A DNA stretch of 64,000 bases, taken from assembly GCA_963457665.1 (NCBI GenBank), contig OY735219.1, forward strand, positions 37,382,477 through 37,446,476, written 5' to 3'. Below are positions 1 to 11,675 of the stretch, piece by piece. Within the stretch, counting starts at the first letter, position 1, and each line of letters starts with the position of its first letter. The stretch comes from Thysanoteuthis rhombus (Eukaryota > Mollusca > Cephalopoda > Oegopsida > Thysanoteuthidae). A program made the translations under genes and the position numbers. The notes beneath the pieces are model-generated. The model made no database searches. It was given only the letters and a program-made list of their open reading frames with translations, and was not told the DNA's origin.

Positions 1-38
<38 letters not shown>

Positions 39-39
39 C

Positions 40-118
<79 letters not shown>

Positions 119-120
119 CA
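1..120. repeat. (TA)n(GATA)n microsatellite
   Basis: About 80 bases of TA with CA interruptions run into nine GATA units (82-118). It is cut by the window edge. Confidence 0.95.
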
Positions 121-680
121 CTTTATATTTTTTTAAGTATAGTAAAGAAGAAATAAAACCTGTTGGCCTCACAACTGCTATACTTTCGAGCTACTTGTCA
201 GTGACATGACATTCAAGTCTAGAGAAGAAGCTATAGCAACAGTGATTTGCAATTAGTGATTCATCTCTTTGTTAAGCCTCTGAAAAGCATAACAGCAGCT
301 TCCCTTTTGCATATTCCTTCTCTAATCAGCAATGAATACGAATCTGGACTTTTCTTTCTCTGTTTCTCTTTTGCACTCATTTTATTTAGTGGATACATCA
401 GCAGGTGAGTCTGCATTACATCTTGAAAGATGTAAAATGACAAGTCTGATTTTTATTTTATTTTCGTACGATACAGATGTCCTTCAGTTACAACCTTCTC
501 ATTTATTGATTGATCGCATTTCTGACCGAATTGAAAAAGATTAAGAAAAATAGAATCACGATCAAAGCATTTCCTTTCCCAGAAAAGATAAGATAAGGAT
601 AGTATAAGAGGTTTGAACAGGCAAAATGTGGAGCCTTGCCTTATTGGCAGATTTCTGAAACAAATTGAATTGAAAAAGAC
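121..680. other. No gene recognised
   Basis: Unique-looking AT-rich sequence. No repeat family or coding signal was identified. Confidence 0.3.
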
Positions 681-1090
681 AGGTCTGGTTAGTCACTCAA
701 CAGAAACTGTCACACAGCATATTTTGGTATCATGCAGTGTTGAGGGGATCAATTAGGATATTCGAATAAAGGGATGATCAATAAATAAGTTACTTCTCTT
801 GTCTCTTGGTGGGTAGTGATTACTAAAAAGACCGAATTTTTGATAAATAGGTAGGCACAAACTAGGCCCCAGTTTTGCATGAATCATCATACTCCCTCTG
901 CCACCACCACTAAAATTATGGGGGATCTTCTGTTGAGACATAATGAAGGAGAAATGTTTAAATTTTCCGTTCTCTAGATCTATTGGTGTGGTCCGTATGC
1001 GTGATACCTACATAGATAGCCAGCCAGTCAGCTGGACCAACTTGAAAACTGAAGAAACCTATGGTGGCAGTTTCGGTCGACAGTTTCTAA
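681..1090 (+). repeat. Family A interspersed repeat, copy 1 (near full length)
   Basis: It begins GGTCTGGTTAGTCACTCAAC and ends near CGACAGTTTCT, with inverted AGAAACTGTC / GACAGTTTCT motifs close to both ends. Internal signposts shared by all copies are TGATCAATRAATAAGTTACT, a run like CAATTTRGCATRAACTTACA (weak in this copy), AAATGTTTAAATTTTC, a tRNA-like TCTAGCTCYATTGGTG box, and a GATA/GCCA-type simple repeat. No coding capacity was seen. It is a non-autonomous DNA element (MITE) or a SINE-like composite. Confidence 0.7.
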
Positions 1091-1660
1091 TTTACAAAAA
1101 TTGGGTTGGAAGTTGGATTTTCAAGCACCAGTATAAGGTTTTCGTTGATCGACCTTTTCTTTTAATGAATTGGTGATCAGAATTGAACCTGCTCAAAAAC
1201 TTTCCAAGAAGAAAGCAGGAACAAGAAAACTTGAAATCAAAGAAATAAATCTTTTATTTTCTAAACGAATTTGTTTTCCCATCTCCATTTGAATTGGTGT
1301 ACCAGGCAGAGCTATAGCTGTAGATTTGAGGGGCTTTGAGAGCTCGGGGATGGGGACTTACTTACAGGGGATCCATCCAACAAAGTGTGAGATTTTTCAA
1401 GAGAAATCAGTAAGTGAACTCCTATTTTTGAAGCTTTGGGCCTCTTTTCCTTCTAGTATTCAGGGTTGGGAGGTATTTTCAAATAGCCTACCATTCCCCC
1501 CCCTCCCACTCAGCTATGCTTCTGGTGCCAAACAAAATTTTGTGCTGAAAAAATGTAGATAAGTACCCTGGTTCAAATGAATCATCAGTTCACAATGCTG
1601 TCTAGTCACAGAACGACAAACAGACAGGTATTGTTTTCCTCGTTAAACTTTTCTGCTCAT

Positions 1661-2111
1661 TAGAAACTCAGAACCCAAACTGTCAATATAGGTTTCTACA
1701 GTTTCCAAATAGGTCAGGCTGGCTGGCTATGTATGTATGTGTCCTGATTACAGGTCACACCAATTGAACTAAAAGGCAGAAAATTCAAACATTTACTCCT
1801 TGATAAGTCTGGAAAAAAAGGTTTTTTTGTTTTTTTGTAAATTCCCTGCTAAATAAGTGATTAGTGGAGGGTTCAATTTTCAATGCAAGTTTATGCAAAA
1901 TTGGTCTATAGTTTATGCCCAGCAGCATTCACATTCATTTTTTTTGAAAATTCAGACTTTTAGTGATCACTGCCCAACCAAAGGCAAGAGAACTGACTCA
2001 TTCATTGATCACCACTTTTTCCAATTTTTTTATTTGATCACCCTTCTAACACAACATGCTGGAAAAAGATGTTCAACACGTGACGTTTCCTTTTGAGTGA
2101 CTAACAAGACC
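1661..2111 (-). repeat. Family A repeat, copy 2
   Basis: This is a reverse-orientation copy. It starts with AGAAACTCAG and GGTTTCTACAGTTT, then GGCTGGCTGGCTATG, AAATTCAAACATTTACTCC, GTGATCACTGCCCAACC and GATCACCACTTTTTCC, and ends TTTTGAGTGACTAACAAGAC. It is about as long as copy 1. Confidence 0.7.
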
Positions 2112-2270
2112 CTTTTTTTTTTCCTTTTTAATTCTTTTTGCTCCTCTTCTGAAACATACTTCCGATTTGTTTCTATTTGTGTTTTTTGCATCTGTTTTTG
2201 CTTTCTTTCTCAAAAATGGAATCCTGTCTGCTAACAAGGTGAGAGATGAATCACTAGCATAATAAAAGCA

Positions 2271-3419
2271 GGTCTAGTTGGTCCCTCAATAGAAACCGTC
2301 ATGTGACCAACGTTTTTGGCTACAGGTAATTGTGAAGATTAGTGTCTTTGGGAGATAACTTACATAAAGGGAGATTTCCAAAATATACTCAGGTAGATAG
2401 ATAACTTTATCATCAAACAAATCACGAATAAAAAAAATTACCATTGATTTTTAAAGTCAATAAAAACATGAAAAATTGAACATGAAACAAATAACAAAAG
2501 AAATTGAGAATGGTGCATTATGAATTTAAAATACTTTTAGAGTATTTTTTTTTCCTTTCAAATTTTTGATGTTAGGAATGATTATGACCTTCATTTCATT
2601 GGAAATTTTTCCATTTTTTAGAATTATAAGATTTCAAATTTACAACTTTCTAAGAAAAAGAACCAAGCCAAACCTCCAAACCTAAGCCAATAGTGATATC
2701 CAATATCTAGGAACTCCTTATTTTGTTTTCATGTTTTTCGTCACTCTTTTTTAAAAATCATTTTGTATTTGTATCATTTATGACGTGTAATCACCACAAT
2801 AAAGTATTTTGAATTTATAATGAGCTTTTTATATTCTTTTTGTTATTCCTTTGATGTGTGAATTTTTAAAAATGTTTTTCATTGCCCCTCTTTTAATTAT
2901 TAATTGTAATCATTTTGTTGGTTGGGTTTCTGTCCCTTGGTTTATTTTGAAATAGTTACCTCCCTTGAAAAAGTAATCCCCCTTAAATGATAATCCTCAC
3001 AATTACCTGGCAACATGCCATGTTGGGAATGAACAATTTAAACATTAGGAAAAAGGGTGATCAATGAATAACCGACTGCTCTTGTCTTTTGCGGAACAGT
3101 GATCACTCGATAAGTCTGAATTTTCAAAAAACATGCATAACACAAACTGAAGAATCAATTTGGCATAAACTTACATTGCAAATTGACCTCCCCACTACTA
3201 AGAACCTATTCAGGAAAGAAATTTCATAATGAGAAAAAAAATTATTTTCTATAAACATAATACAGAGTAAATATTGAAATTTTCAGCCCCCTGGTTCCAT
3301 TGGTGTAGCCTGCGGACATGATGCATGCATACATAGCCAGCTAGCCAGCTGAACCAACTTAATAACTGTAAAAACCTATGTTGACTGTTTTGGTGACCAT
3401 TTTGGTTAACTGTTTCAAA
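2271..3419 (+). repeat. Family A repeat, copy 3, interrupted by a 687-bp insertion
   Basis: The 5' part (2271-2322) reads GGTCTAGTTGGTCCCTCAAT AGAAACCGTC. The family sequence resumes at 3010 (GCAACATGCCATGTTGGG) and continues through GTGATCAATGAATAACC, CAATTTGGCATAAAC, GAAATTTTCAGCCCCC and AGCCAGCTAGCCAGC to about 3419. The break falls inside the family's conserved TTTTGGCAGCATG motif, so the inner sequence is a later insertion. Confidence 0.7.
2323..3009. mobile_element. 687-bp inverted-repeat DNA element nested in a family A copy
   Basis: The ends are CAGGTAATTGTGAAGATTA and TAATCCTCACAATTACCTG, an inverted repeat of about 19 bases with one mismatch. Flanking bases GCTA and GCAA may be a diverged 4-bp target duplication. 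The inside is AT-rich with no recognised coding sequence. This looks like a non-autonomous DNA transposon of unknown superfamily, younger than the repeat it splits. Confidence 0.6.
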
Positions 3420-3424
3420 TAGAT

Positions 3425-3745
3425 AGGAGGTGCGGATAGCCCAGCAGTTAACGGCACAGAGAATAGACTTGGCAAGTCAAGTTCAAACTCAAACTCTAAT
3501 TAATACCTTTGGGGAAGGCATAAATCCGTCACTCTTTCCCTGATATCAATAAAATAACATGGAGTGAAGTGAGTGATGCCACTTTGGGTGCTCGTCACCT
3601 TTCCGTCTATTTTGTATATCAAATTGATAGAGTAAGTAGTAATGTAATATGAAGAGCTCAAGTAGGGACAGTTGAAGAGATAGCCTCAAGTGTCTCCCAT
3701 TATAACACAGGTGTTGAGGACCAAGGTAGCCAACTATATTATATC
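3425..3745 (+). mobile_element. tRNA-derived SINE (family B), copy 1
   Basis: The sequence GTGCGGATAGCCCAGCAGTT AACGGC resembles a tRNA 5' half with a Pol III A box. AGTTCAAACTC about 30 bases later fits a B box. The body includes TACCTTTGGGGAAGGCATAA, a signpost shared by the other copies. The 3' end is not sharp (about 3745). It abuts family A copy 3. Confidence 0.65.
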
Positions 3746-3999
3746 TAAGCTGTGATTACCTGTTGCTAATTCAGTTATTTTGAAGCTAGATCTAGCTCCT
3801 ATGCAGCTGGAGCTAGCTCTTTCAAAGTTAGATTAATATTATATCAGAAACTATGTCATAAAAGTTATGTAAAGCAAACTTTCGAATTGCCGGTGAGGCC
3901 AAATGAGAAAGAAATGGAGATAGGGAGATTGTGTTGTGCCAACCTTTCATGTAGAGAGGACTTTGCTGTCTTTTTTTTTTTTTTGAGTCACTCACCCAT

Positions 4000-4222
4000 C
4001 ATAGGTTTTTGGAGTTTCAATTTGCAATGTAAATCTATGCTAAATTGATTACTAGTTTGTGTCCAGACTTTTTTAGTGGTCACCACTTAACAAATGGTCA
4101 GAGAAGTGACTTATTCATTGATCAATGCTTTTTTCAATTTCTTATTAAACAACTCTAGCATGGCATACAAAAGACGTTGGTCACATGACTGTTTCTGTTA
4201 CATGACCAACCTAACCTGTTTG
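4000..4222 (-). repeat. Family A repeat, copy 4 (partial)
   Basis: This is a reverse-orientation 5' half. It contains TTTCAATTTGCAATGTAAAT, CTATGCTAAATTGAT, TAGTGGTCACCACTTAAC and TTATTCATTGATCAATGC, and ends with GACGTTGGTCACATGAC and TTTCTGTTACATGACC. Confidence 0.6.
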
Positions 4223-5204
4223 TACCATCATTGCGATAAATTTATTCAAGTGAAATAATATATAAACGTGCAGAGGATAATTGAACGCTTCAGGCCCAGT
4301 GAAGTATTTTTATTCAAAATACTAGTGTACCCAAGTCATCATTTTTTATGTCAGTTTTATCTTATTGTTTTTTTTAAATTCTACCCTTCGAGGCCATTTT
4401 GAGTTGTTTTAATGTATTGTCCCCCTTTCCCTGATCTACATAAACTGACTGACATTGTTAATGCTTAAAATTTCAATTACATATCAGTAGTGTATCCTTG
4501 GCCTATCTGGCTGCTAAGATATCGGTCGAATTTCAAACTGCAAACAGATCTACTTCATTTTATGAATTCTCAATGATTATGAATGAAAATTAGTGAAAGT
4601 GTGAGCGACGGGCAACAGAAGCAGTTATGAATAAAAAATACATTAGTAATGATTTTATGTGTTTTGAAATGTTAAGAATAAGTATAAAATTCAAAATATG
4701 AACAGATAATCAAATTTTCTATGGTATAAAATACAATTTTATATTAAAGACATGAACCCATTTTATACAGTTGCCTTGGTCTGGGTGCTAATTGCAGCAA
4801 CATCAATATCAATTATTTTGTAATTTTGGAGTCATGTTGAGATTTTCTGTGATCTGAAAATAGGGGGCTGAAAGGAAGCAATTAATATTTAGTACAATTT
4901 TATTTTTCTATCCAAGATGTGATGAAGGTATCAGTAGCAATTCTCAGATCAGATCATAGATCGGATGAGGTTTGATTTGGCTACTGTTGTAGTGTATCCA
5001 GATCAAGATTTTCCAAACATCTTATCTTGCAGACAATGAGTAACGTGCAGTATTTCTATTCCCTCTACCATACACACACATATACAATGCCTGTCACGAG
5101 AGTATCCAGCCATTTCAAATATCTCAAGAACTGGTTGCTTTGCCTCAACGTAACTCAGCAAACAATCAGAGGATACCTTAATGTGCATGGATGAACAGTC
5201 ATTC
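4223..5204. other. No gene recognised
   Basis: AT-rich sequence. The last 200 bases may still belong to the mariner relic that follows, but no motif supports it. Confidence 0.3.
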
Positions 5205-5600
5205 TCCTAATGGGGTAACTATTCAGCAGAAGAACACCATTGAGTGAGCTTGTACACTGAGTGATTGTCTCATTCACAATGACTGCGCCTGCCCATTCTT
5301 CATCTCTTACATAGGATTTTTGATGTAAAAAATTACTTCCTACAGTCCAGATCTGGCTCCCTGCAAATTATGGCCTCTCCCAATGAGGTTTCAGACCATG
5401 GACAAGTGAAAGGAGAACACAATGAGGCAGCTGATAGCAATATTGAAAGAGGACTTATCAGACTGTTTTGAAAGGGGGCTGGGATAAATGTGAGATCCCA
5501 AAGGAAATGCTCTGAAGCGGACTAAACCGCTATTTGATATTAAATGATTGGGGTGGATACTTTCTGGAAGTATTATAAAATGACCAACTAACTTGTAATA
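5205..5600 (+). mobile_element. mariner-like transposase 3' relic
   Basis: Broken reading frames still show the C-terminal part of a mariner transposase: an H-N-D/APAHSS-like stretch, PTVQIWLPAN in place of the usual YSPDLAPCDF region, and LIAILKEDLSDCFE near the end. The downstream TATTAAATGATTGGGGTGGA TACTTTCTGG is shared with the fragment at 48480-48690. Stops and frameshifts abound; it cannot be active. Confidence 0.5.
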
Positions 5601-6507
5601 AAAGGATTTCAGCAATTTCTTTTCTAAAAAGTCATTCCATAGAAATTTGAATAAATTTTTGGATTTTTCCCTTGGGATTAACTTGGACAACCATATATTA
5701 CATATGTGATTTCTAGTTAATGTCTCATAAAATCCTGGCCAAAAAGTATCAAGACAATAGGCATCAGTCTGTAGGACAGCAACGTAGTACAGATTACTGC
5801 AAGCTACAATCGTGTCCAGTCAAAAGGCATCTGTGAAAAGGACAACACTGAAATACAAATATAAAGCAAGATTTTAAAAAAATTTTAATTATCAATTATC
5901 TTATTCTTTTAGTGACATATGGTACAAAATTAAAAATAAAATCACAATAAAACTTTTATTCATTCAAATTTATAAAACAAATACTAAATTAAATTACTTG
6001 ATTAGTGCAAAAATAGTATAAGATGGGAGAGGAACTCTAGCTTTTACAGATCACTGGTTAACAAAATTCAAACTTTTCTTTTTGTCTCGGACACTAATAG
6101 AAGGTCAATATAATACTTCTTACACTGAATTTGTATCTGTTTTCAGATTTTTTCTATTTGGCATAATTTTGAAGTGACAGAGCAAATGAACTTCAGGAGT
6201 GGAAAACACTCAGGATGTATATACCCCTGCCAATGCCTTTGTAAGGGGAGCTGGGGACATCTTCACTTTTTTACACCCAGCACAGGGATGTAGTAGAGGT
6301 CACTTCTGGCTTTGACGTGTTTAGCTGAAAATTGTCAGCTAACCTGGAAATGTATGTTCCTTTTAAAACTTATTCATCGTTGAGTGAGCTTATTTTAGAT
6401 TTTAGAAAAATTGTAATCTTGAGAGAAAATGTCTCCATTTATGTTTTAAATGCTGTGTAGATTTCATGTTTCAAAACATAATGAATGCTGTATAAAATCT
6501 TATTTTT
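5601..6507. other. No gene recognised
   Basis: AT-rich sequence with no recognised repeat or coding signal. Confidence 0.3.
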
Positions 6508-6548
6508 AGTTGATGCAATTAGAATATATATATATATATATATATATG

Positions 6549-6602
<54 letters not shown>

Positions 6603-6716
6603 TCATTGTTTAAATATGTATATACTAAATGTAATGATATGCAAGTATATATATGTATATCTATATATGTGTATGCATATATATATATGTATATACTAAA
6701 TGTAATGATATGCAAG

Positions 6717-6757
<41 letters not shown>

Positions 6758-6784
6758 GTATATACTAAATGTAATGATATGCAA

Positions 6785-6844
<60 letters not shown>

Positions 6845-6880
6845 GTATATACTAAATGTAATGATATGCAAGTATGCTGG
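6508..6880. repeat. Composite TA satellite with four copies of a 30-base core
   Basis: Four near-identical cores, TATATACTAAATGTAATGAT followed by ATGCAAGTA, start near 6618, 6689, 6758 and 6846. They are separated by (TA)n tracts of different length (periods about 71, 69 and 88 bases). A long (TA)n also precedes them (6523-6598). Confidence 0.85.
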
Positions 6881-7477
6881 AGCAAAACAATTATGGGTAA
6901 TAGTTTAATTCTCAAAACATACTCAGATTCAGCGTGTAAAAACACATGAGAAACATATCAATTTCCATGGAACAAAATCTTTGTTGACCAATGTAATCAT
7001 TCTACACTACACTTTTTCATGCCTGCAAATAGAACTAAGATAGCATTAAAAGCCAGACAAATGAATGAGTTGGTAGAGGACAGAGCTTCTTTTCATTCGG
7101 TTTCTTTCTTTTATTTCTCTCCTTCCGAGTAAAGTTAATTATGTTTAGATAGGATATGCAAAATGAGAAGTTATGCCTATGCAAAAGCATACCAACATTT
7201 TATAATTATGTTAGACAAAGACCATCTTGCAATGCCATAAAACTTGAACACTGACAGATGAGATTCACAAATCGAAATAGCAACAACGCAGGTCAGTAAC
7301 ATGGAATGCGTCAGAGGCAGGAAAATTTATATTTTAATTGAAAGAAGCAGTGCTATTTTGAAATATGATAGCACTCGAACATTGACAGCCACGATATTCA
7401 CAAATTAGTCCATCAACAATGCGTGTTCGTAATGGAGAACACACCAGGCACATCGGATGTACGGTTAGCCTTGAGGT
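6881..7477. other. No gene recognised
   Basis: Somewhat less AT-rich than its surroundings. It holds no feature that I can name. Confidence 0.3.
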
Positions 7478-7640
7478 GCGAGTGGCCTAATGTTTAGCAG
7501 CATAGAAAATGGAATCAGTAAAAAAAAGTTTCTAACTCAAGCTGAGACAGTTTGCATTCATTTTGAACTAATGCCTCTTATCCCTCCAACAATGGGTAAG
7601 TAGCAAGGCAGACTGAGCACTCCTACCTTAGTTGGCAAGG
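7478..7640 (+). mobile_element. tRNA-derived SINE (family B), copy 2
   Basis: GAGTGGCCTAATGTTTAGCA GCATAGAA is the tRNA-like head, and CTAACTCAAGCTGAGAC stands at the B-box position. ATGCCTCTTATCCCTCCAAC AATGGGTAAGTAGCAAGGCA matches the bodies of the copies at 12000 and 20070. Confidence 0.6.
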
Positions 7641-7779
7641 AGATGGACAACTCTGAATTTGAACCATTCATCTAATGCTGTGATTTGTCTTATGCTGGCA
7701 ACAGATAGAGTAGGGAACATATTCTGGAAATGTACATTTAACAGGGCTCTGGTGAATCTTTCACAACACTAGCTTGCCG

Positions 7780-8093
7780 GAAGTGGATCATAATGAATTG
7801 CTCTGGGAAAATAAAAGCGAGTAAAAATGGACGGACAGAATAATGCAATCACCATCTCCATGATACCTCAAGTACAAGTAGAAGATTAAACACAAAAAAC
7901 AGACACATAAAATTTTGCTCTAATGGCAAGAGCATTTTTCCAGGATGTGAATTATAATAAATTGTTCAAGACAAACAAAACAGAATAACACAACCGCCGT
8001 CTCCATGACACCTGAAGTACAAGTGGAAATTTAAAAACAAAGAGAAAAACAGTCACATGAACTTTTGTCCTTATGGACAGAGCATTTTTCCAG
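7780..8093. repeat. Two-copy tandem duplication, unit about 150-165 bp
   Basis: Unit 1 (about 7780-7943) and unit 2 (7944-8093) both end AGAGCATTTTTCCAG. They share ATAATGAATTG / ATAATAAATTG, CACCATCTCCATGA / CGCCGTCTCCATGA, ACCTCAAGTACAAGT / ACCTGAAGTACAAGT and the CAGACACAT / CAGTCACAT stretch. Divergence is roughly 20%, so the duplication is old. Confidence 0.75.
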
Positions 8094-8289
8094 CAACATT
8101 TTTTGTTTCATGTTTGTCTCTTTTGTTTTAAACTACTTGTGTAGTAACATTATTCTGTGATGTGTGCAAAACCATCATTTGTTACAAGGACTTGACATGT
8201 GATCATCCCCACTCAGGAAACACTTGTGAAACTCAACTGGACAAAAACAAAACAATCTTGATAGAAGAAGTCACACCCTCATCTATACA

Positions 8290-8480
8290 GGAAGTGCAAA
8301 GTGGCCTAATGGTTATCATCACTGAAAATGGAAGTCACTGACCGAGTTCGAGTTTTGGACAATACTTTTTATGTTCAAGGTTGCTCTGACAGAAATAAAA
8401 ATACGTTTTGGGAGTCACCATAGCTGGTCTCAAACGCAGTTGAGAAATGGCAATGGTTAAGAGTTGGGCCAGCATCCTGG
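8290..8480 (+). mobile_element. tRNA-derived SINE (family B-like), copy 3
   Basis: AAAGTGGCCTAATGGTTATC is an A-box-like head, and CCGAGTTCGAGTTTTGG is a good B box. The body is degraded and only partly like the other copies. Confidence 0.5.
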
Positions 8481-8639
8481 CCCCCTAACAATCTCCAGTT
8501 GCTACGGAAACAATCTTTCTATATATCTATCTAGCCAAGTCTTAACTATTCATAGTAGAAACTTGAAATTTTGAACACGCACTCCCCTCAATGAGTAAGG
8601 AAAATTATTTTTTTTTGTATCTTTTGAATCCTCCTCCAA

Positions 8640-8840
8640 ATTAGATTTGTAGTTTGGGGTTCAATATACAATGTAATTTTATGCTAAGTTGGTAACAAGT
8701 TTGTGTCCATTTTTCTTTTGAAAATTCAGATATTTTTCTTGCGTTCATAGCTCAACAAAAAGCCTTAGAAGTAAAGTAACGTATTCATTGATCACCCCTT
8801 ATCCAACTTTTTAATTGATCACCCCTAACAAAGTATATAT
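8640..8840 (-). repeat. Family A repeat, copy 5 (partial)
   Basis: A reverse-orientation inner piece: GGGGTTCAATATACAATGTA, TTATGCTAAGTTGGTAAC, TATTCATTGATCACCCCTTA and TTAATTGATCACCCC. Neither end is preserved. Confidence 0.55.
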
Positions 8841-9214
8841 TTACATATAGGTGATTCCCTTGGAATTCTATTTTTAGTTAGGTCACGTAATGGATTGAAA
8901 TACAGTTTTATACAATTTGATAAAACTATCAGTTTTAGTCGCCTCCTTCAAAATCTTTATGAGACTGAAGCAGAGTACAAGAGAATCCCTACAGCTGTGA
9001 TTCCAAAAAGCATGCACCATAGTGTTGCAATTAGCTCACTAAGTCGCCATGGATCACTAGCTTCACCATTTCAACACTAGAAATTAAGTGTTAGTTAAGG
9101 TTGTCATCCTTGTCTTTATACAAAAGTGAAAGTTAACATTAATAAGCATTGTAAAAATGTTAATACAGCACATGATACAACACATCCACCAGTAATTATG
9201 ATTATCAAAAACGT

Positions 9215-9460
9215 ATAACTTCTTAGTATATCTCTGATGTAATCTGATGGTTCTAGGTTCAATCCCAGTGTGAGACAATAATAATACTACTAATGCTAAG
9301 AGGGGATTGCGGTCAATATACCCCCGTTGGTTGAATAAAGGGTTCGGTTTGTTACTTCCCCACACCTACCTGATGAAGGCCGTAGAGTACAACGGCCGAA
9401 ACGTTGTATGAAAAACAACCAAGATGAGAATAGTCCGAATAATAATATAAATAATATAAC
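9215..9460 (+). mobile_element. SINE with GGCC-stem 3' domain
   Basis: GGTTCTAGGTTCAATCCC (9248-9266) is a clear Pol III B box. About 105 bases later comes CCTGATGAAGGCCGTAGAGT followed by ACAACGGCCGAAACGTTGT, which can fold through GGCC pairs, a motif type common in 3' domains of invertebrate SINEs and LINEs. The tail is AATAATATAAATAATATAAC. The A box is weak. Confidence 0.6.
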
Positions 9461-9627
9461 TTCTTTTTATAAATTTGAATTACATGATTCATTACTCTTT
9501 CAACTAACTAATCTAATCATATGATCCTAAATGCAATTATTCAGCATTTTCTGACTTGAGGTACCATGAAAAAATACTTATACACTGAGGGCACCTTGAT
9601 TTTAGAAAAAGTTAGGGAACCACTGCT

Positions 9628-9885
9628 TTCATCATCATCATCAGTCTTTCAACATCCATTGTTGGACATAGATTTCCCCAGGATTCGCCATAATTCTCTA
9701 TCAAGGGCGTCGCGAAGCCAGTACTTTCTGGATTTGTCTAGCTCGTCTCTCCATCTAAAATTCTGCTGGCCTCGGTTGCTCATATGATCTTGGGGGATCC
9801 ATGTCACGAGTCGCAATGTCCATCGGTTGTCCGCCATTCTTGCAACATGGCCAGCCCATCGCCATTTGAGATTTTTAATGGATTC
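9628..9885 (-). mobile_element. 3' fragment of RTE-like LINE (copy 2)
   Basis: On the - strand this encodes MADNRWTLRLVTWIPQDH then NFRWRDELDKSRKYWL and ELWRILGK, the C-terminus of the LINE found at 20200-22510. The coding remnant is about 200 bases. The element's 3' tail, (ATC)n on the + strand, marks the retroposition end at about 9628. It is heavily 5'-truncated. Confidence 0.8.
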
Positions 9886-11278
9886 GCAGTGGTTGTAAAA
9901 TGTTCATCATTTTCTCAGGTAGATCTTTCTACCTTGAAAATTTGGATTGTAGAATTTTTTTTCTGGGTTCAATCCATTTCCCAACCATAGTTCCCTCTAA
10001 GATATGCATATGAGCACACACACATGTTTCGTAAAACCGTTGCATAAAGGAAATTAATGTGCGCACAAAATATTTCAAATTCTGTTGATAGCTTACTGAG
10101 TTTTTGTTGAAAAAGTATTGATTCCCTATGTCAAATTAAAAAAATGTGCACATATTTTTGTCAGAAATAAAAAAATTTGCACAACATAAGATTTTTGCAT
10201 CCACTGACTAGAAAAAATTAGAGGGAACCATAGGCATATTAGCCAGGGAACGAAAATTGGTAACTACCCCTCCCTCCAAAATTTGAATAAAACAGTGTAA
10301 AATTTCAGGTATATCAGTGTAATTTGAGTAAAACTGCATAAGATTTTGATCAAATCAAGCCCTTTGTCCCCCTTAACCAAAGATCAATTACTGAACTGAA
10401 GTGGCACAGAGTAGAAAGACAGACGATCTCAAAAATGACACCAAATTACATCATTTTGTAAATGAATGTAATCAAGATAATGAAGAGACACCCCCACATA
10501 ATATCACCTCATCCAGACTACTCCAGTCATCCCTGACTATTATGCCTGATAAAGTGCATGAACATAGAGTATTCATTATTTCTTTTTTTCGAAGCAGTCT
10601 GATGTAACTGTCCCAATTACCTGAAAATTTTTGTCTCAATATCTCAATTAACCTTTTTCCTGAATCTTTGTCTACCTCACCCCAAATTGAATAAAAAAAA
10701 TATGGGTTATCTGGTTTTTCATTGTACACTGTAATTTGGTTATCAGAGGTAGCATGTCTGTGAATTTTGTGAAAGAAGCATCTCCTGATGCATCACGTAA
10801 AACAAGGCTCCTTAAACTAAGGGGGCGTACATATAAAGATTTTTTGGAGTCACAGAAACATCAAAAGGAAAAAATGTCCAAAAAGACAAGATTATGAAAA
10901 AATATATAAATGAACTAAAAAAAAATTCTGCCTCCAAATGATACTGTGGATAGATGAATTTCTGAAATTAGAAGTAACAAGTTTTAACAACTCTTTGAAA
11001 GAAGTTAAGAAAGTTTGAACACTGCAATTTAGTTGGGTCTGTCATTAGCAAACTTTTCTTCAATTATTTTTTAATCGTAACATAATATTCAAATGTAGAA
11101 ACTAGTAAAGACCGTTTAGTACTCATTTCTTTCATGTCAGGTCATGATGAAATTTGTCTGATTCAAAGGGGCCACTAGTGGAAAATGTTTTGGGACCCCT
11201 ACATTACAGATAATCATCTTCTTCAACAGATGTAAAACATTTGGGGAAGAAAAAAAGTTCAGATGACTGTTAAAAGAA
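9886..11278. other. Mostly unassigned, no gene recognised
   Basis: Apart from the MITE at 9985-10236, I see no gene or named repeat. A weak - strand open frame at 10472-10729 (IWGEVDKDSGKRLIEILRQK) has no recognisable relative. Confidence 0.4.
9985..10236. mobile_element. hAT-like MITE with GTTCCCTCTAA ends
   Basis: The left end is CCATAGTTCCCTCTAA and the right end reads, in reverse complement, CTATGGTTCCCTCTAA, so the inverted repeats match at 14 of 16 bases. The 250-base inside is AT-rich and non-coding. Ends of this kind are known from hAT-type non-autonomous elements in many animals. An exact target duplication was not resolved. Confidence 0.6.
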
Positions 11279-11675
11279 CAAGTCTGGTTAGTCACTCAAT
11301 AGAAACCATTACATGACCAACATATTTTGGCAGCATGCTGTGCTAGGGGTGATCAAATAAAATATTGGAAAGAGAGGTGATCAATGAATGAGTTACTTCT
11401 CTCAGCTTTTGTGAAACAGTCATCAGTTAAAAAGTCCGAATTTTGAGAAAACAGACGTGAACGCTGCAAGACACAAATTAAAGGACCAATTTAGAATAAA
11501 GTTACAACATGAATTGAACCCAACCAATAAAAATCTATTGAGGGAGGTTAAAGAAAAAAAGAAAAGTTTTTTCTTGACATAATAAAGAGTAAATATTTCA
11601 AATGTCAGCCCTCTAGTTCCATACATAGATAGCAAGCCAGCCAGCTAACCAGACTCAGCTTTTATAACTTACAAT
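11279..11675 (+). repeat. Family A repeat, copy 6
   Basis: It begins AAGTCTGGTTAGTCACTCAA TAGAAACC and contains GTGATCAATGAATGAGTTAC, AAATTAAAGGACCAATTTAG and GTCAGCCCTCTAGTTCC. The AGCAAGCCAGCCAGC box is present; the tRNA-like box is cut short compared with other copies. Confidence 0.7.

Noticed and set aside
6506-6949. Open frames rich in Ile-Tyr on both strands
   Set aside because: They are translations of (TA)n tracts, not genes.
10472-10729. 85-residue - strand open frame
   Set aside because: No recognisable domain; the length is within chance expectation.
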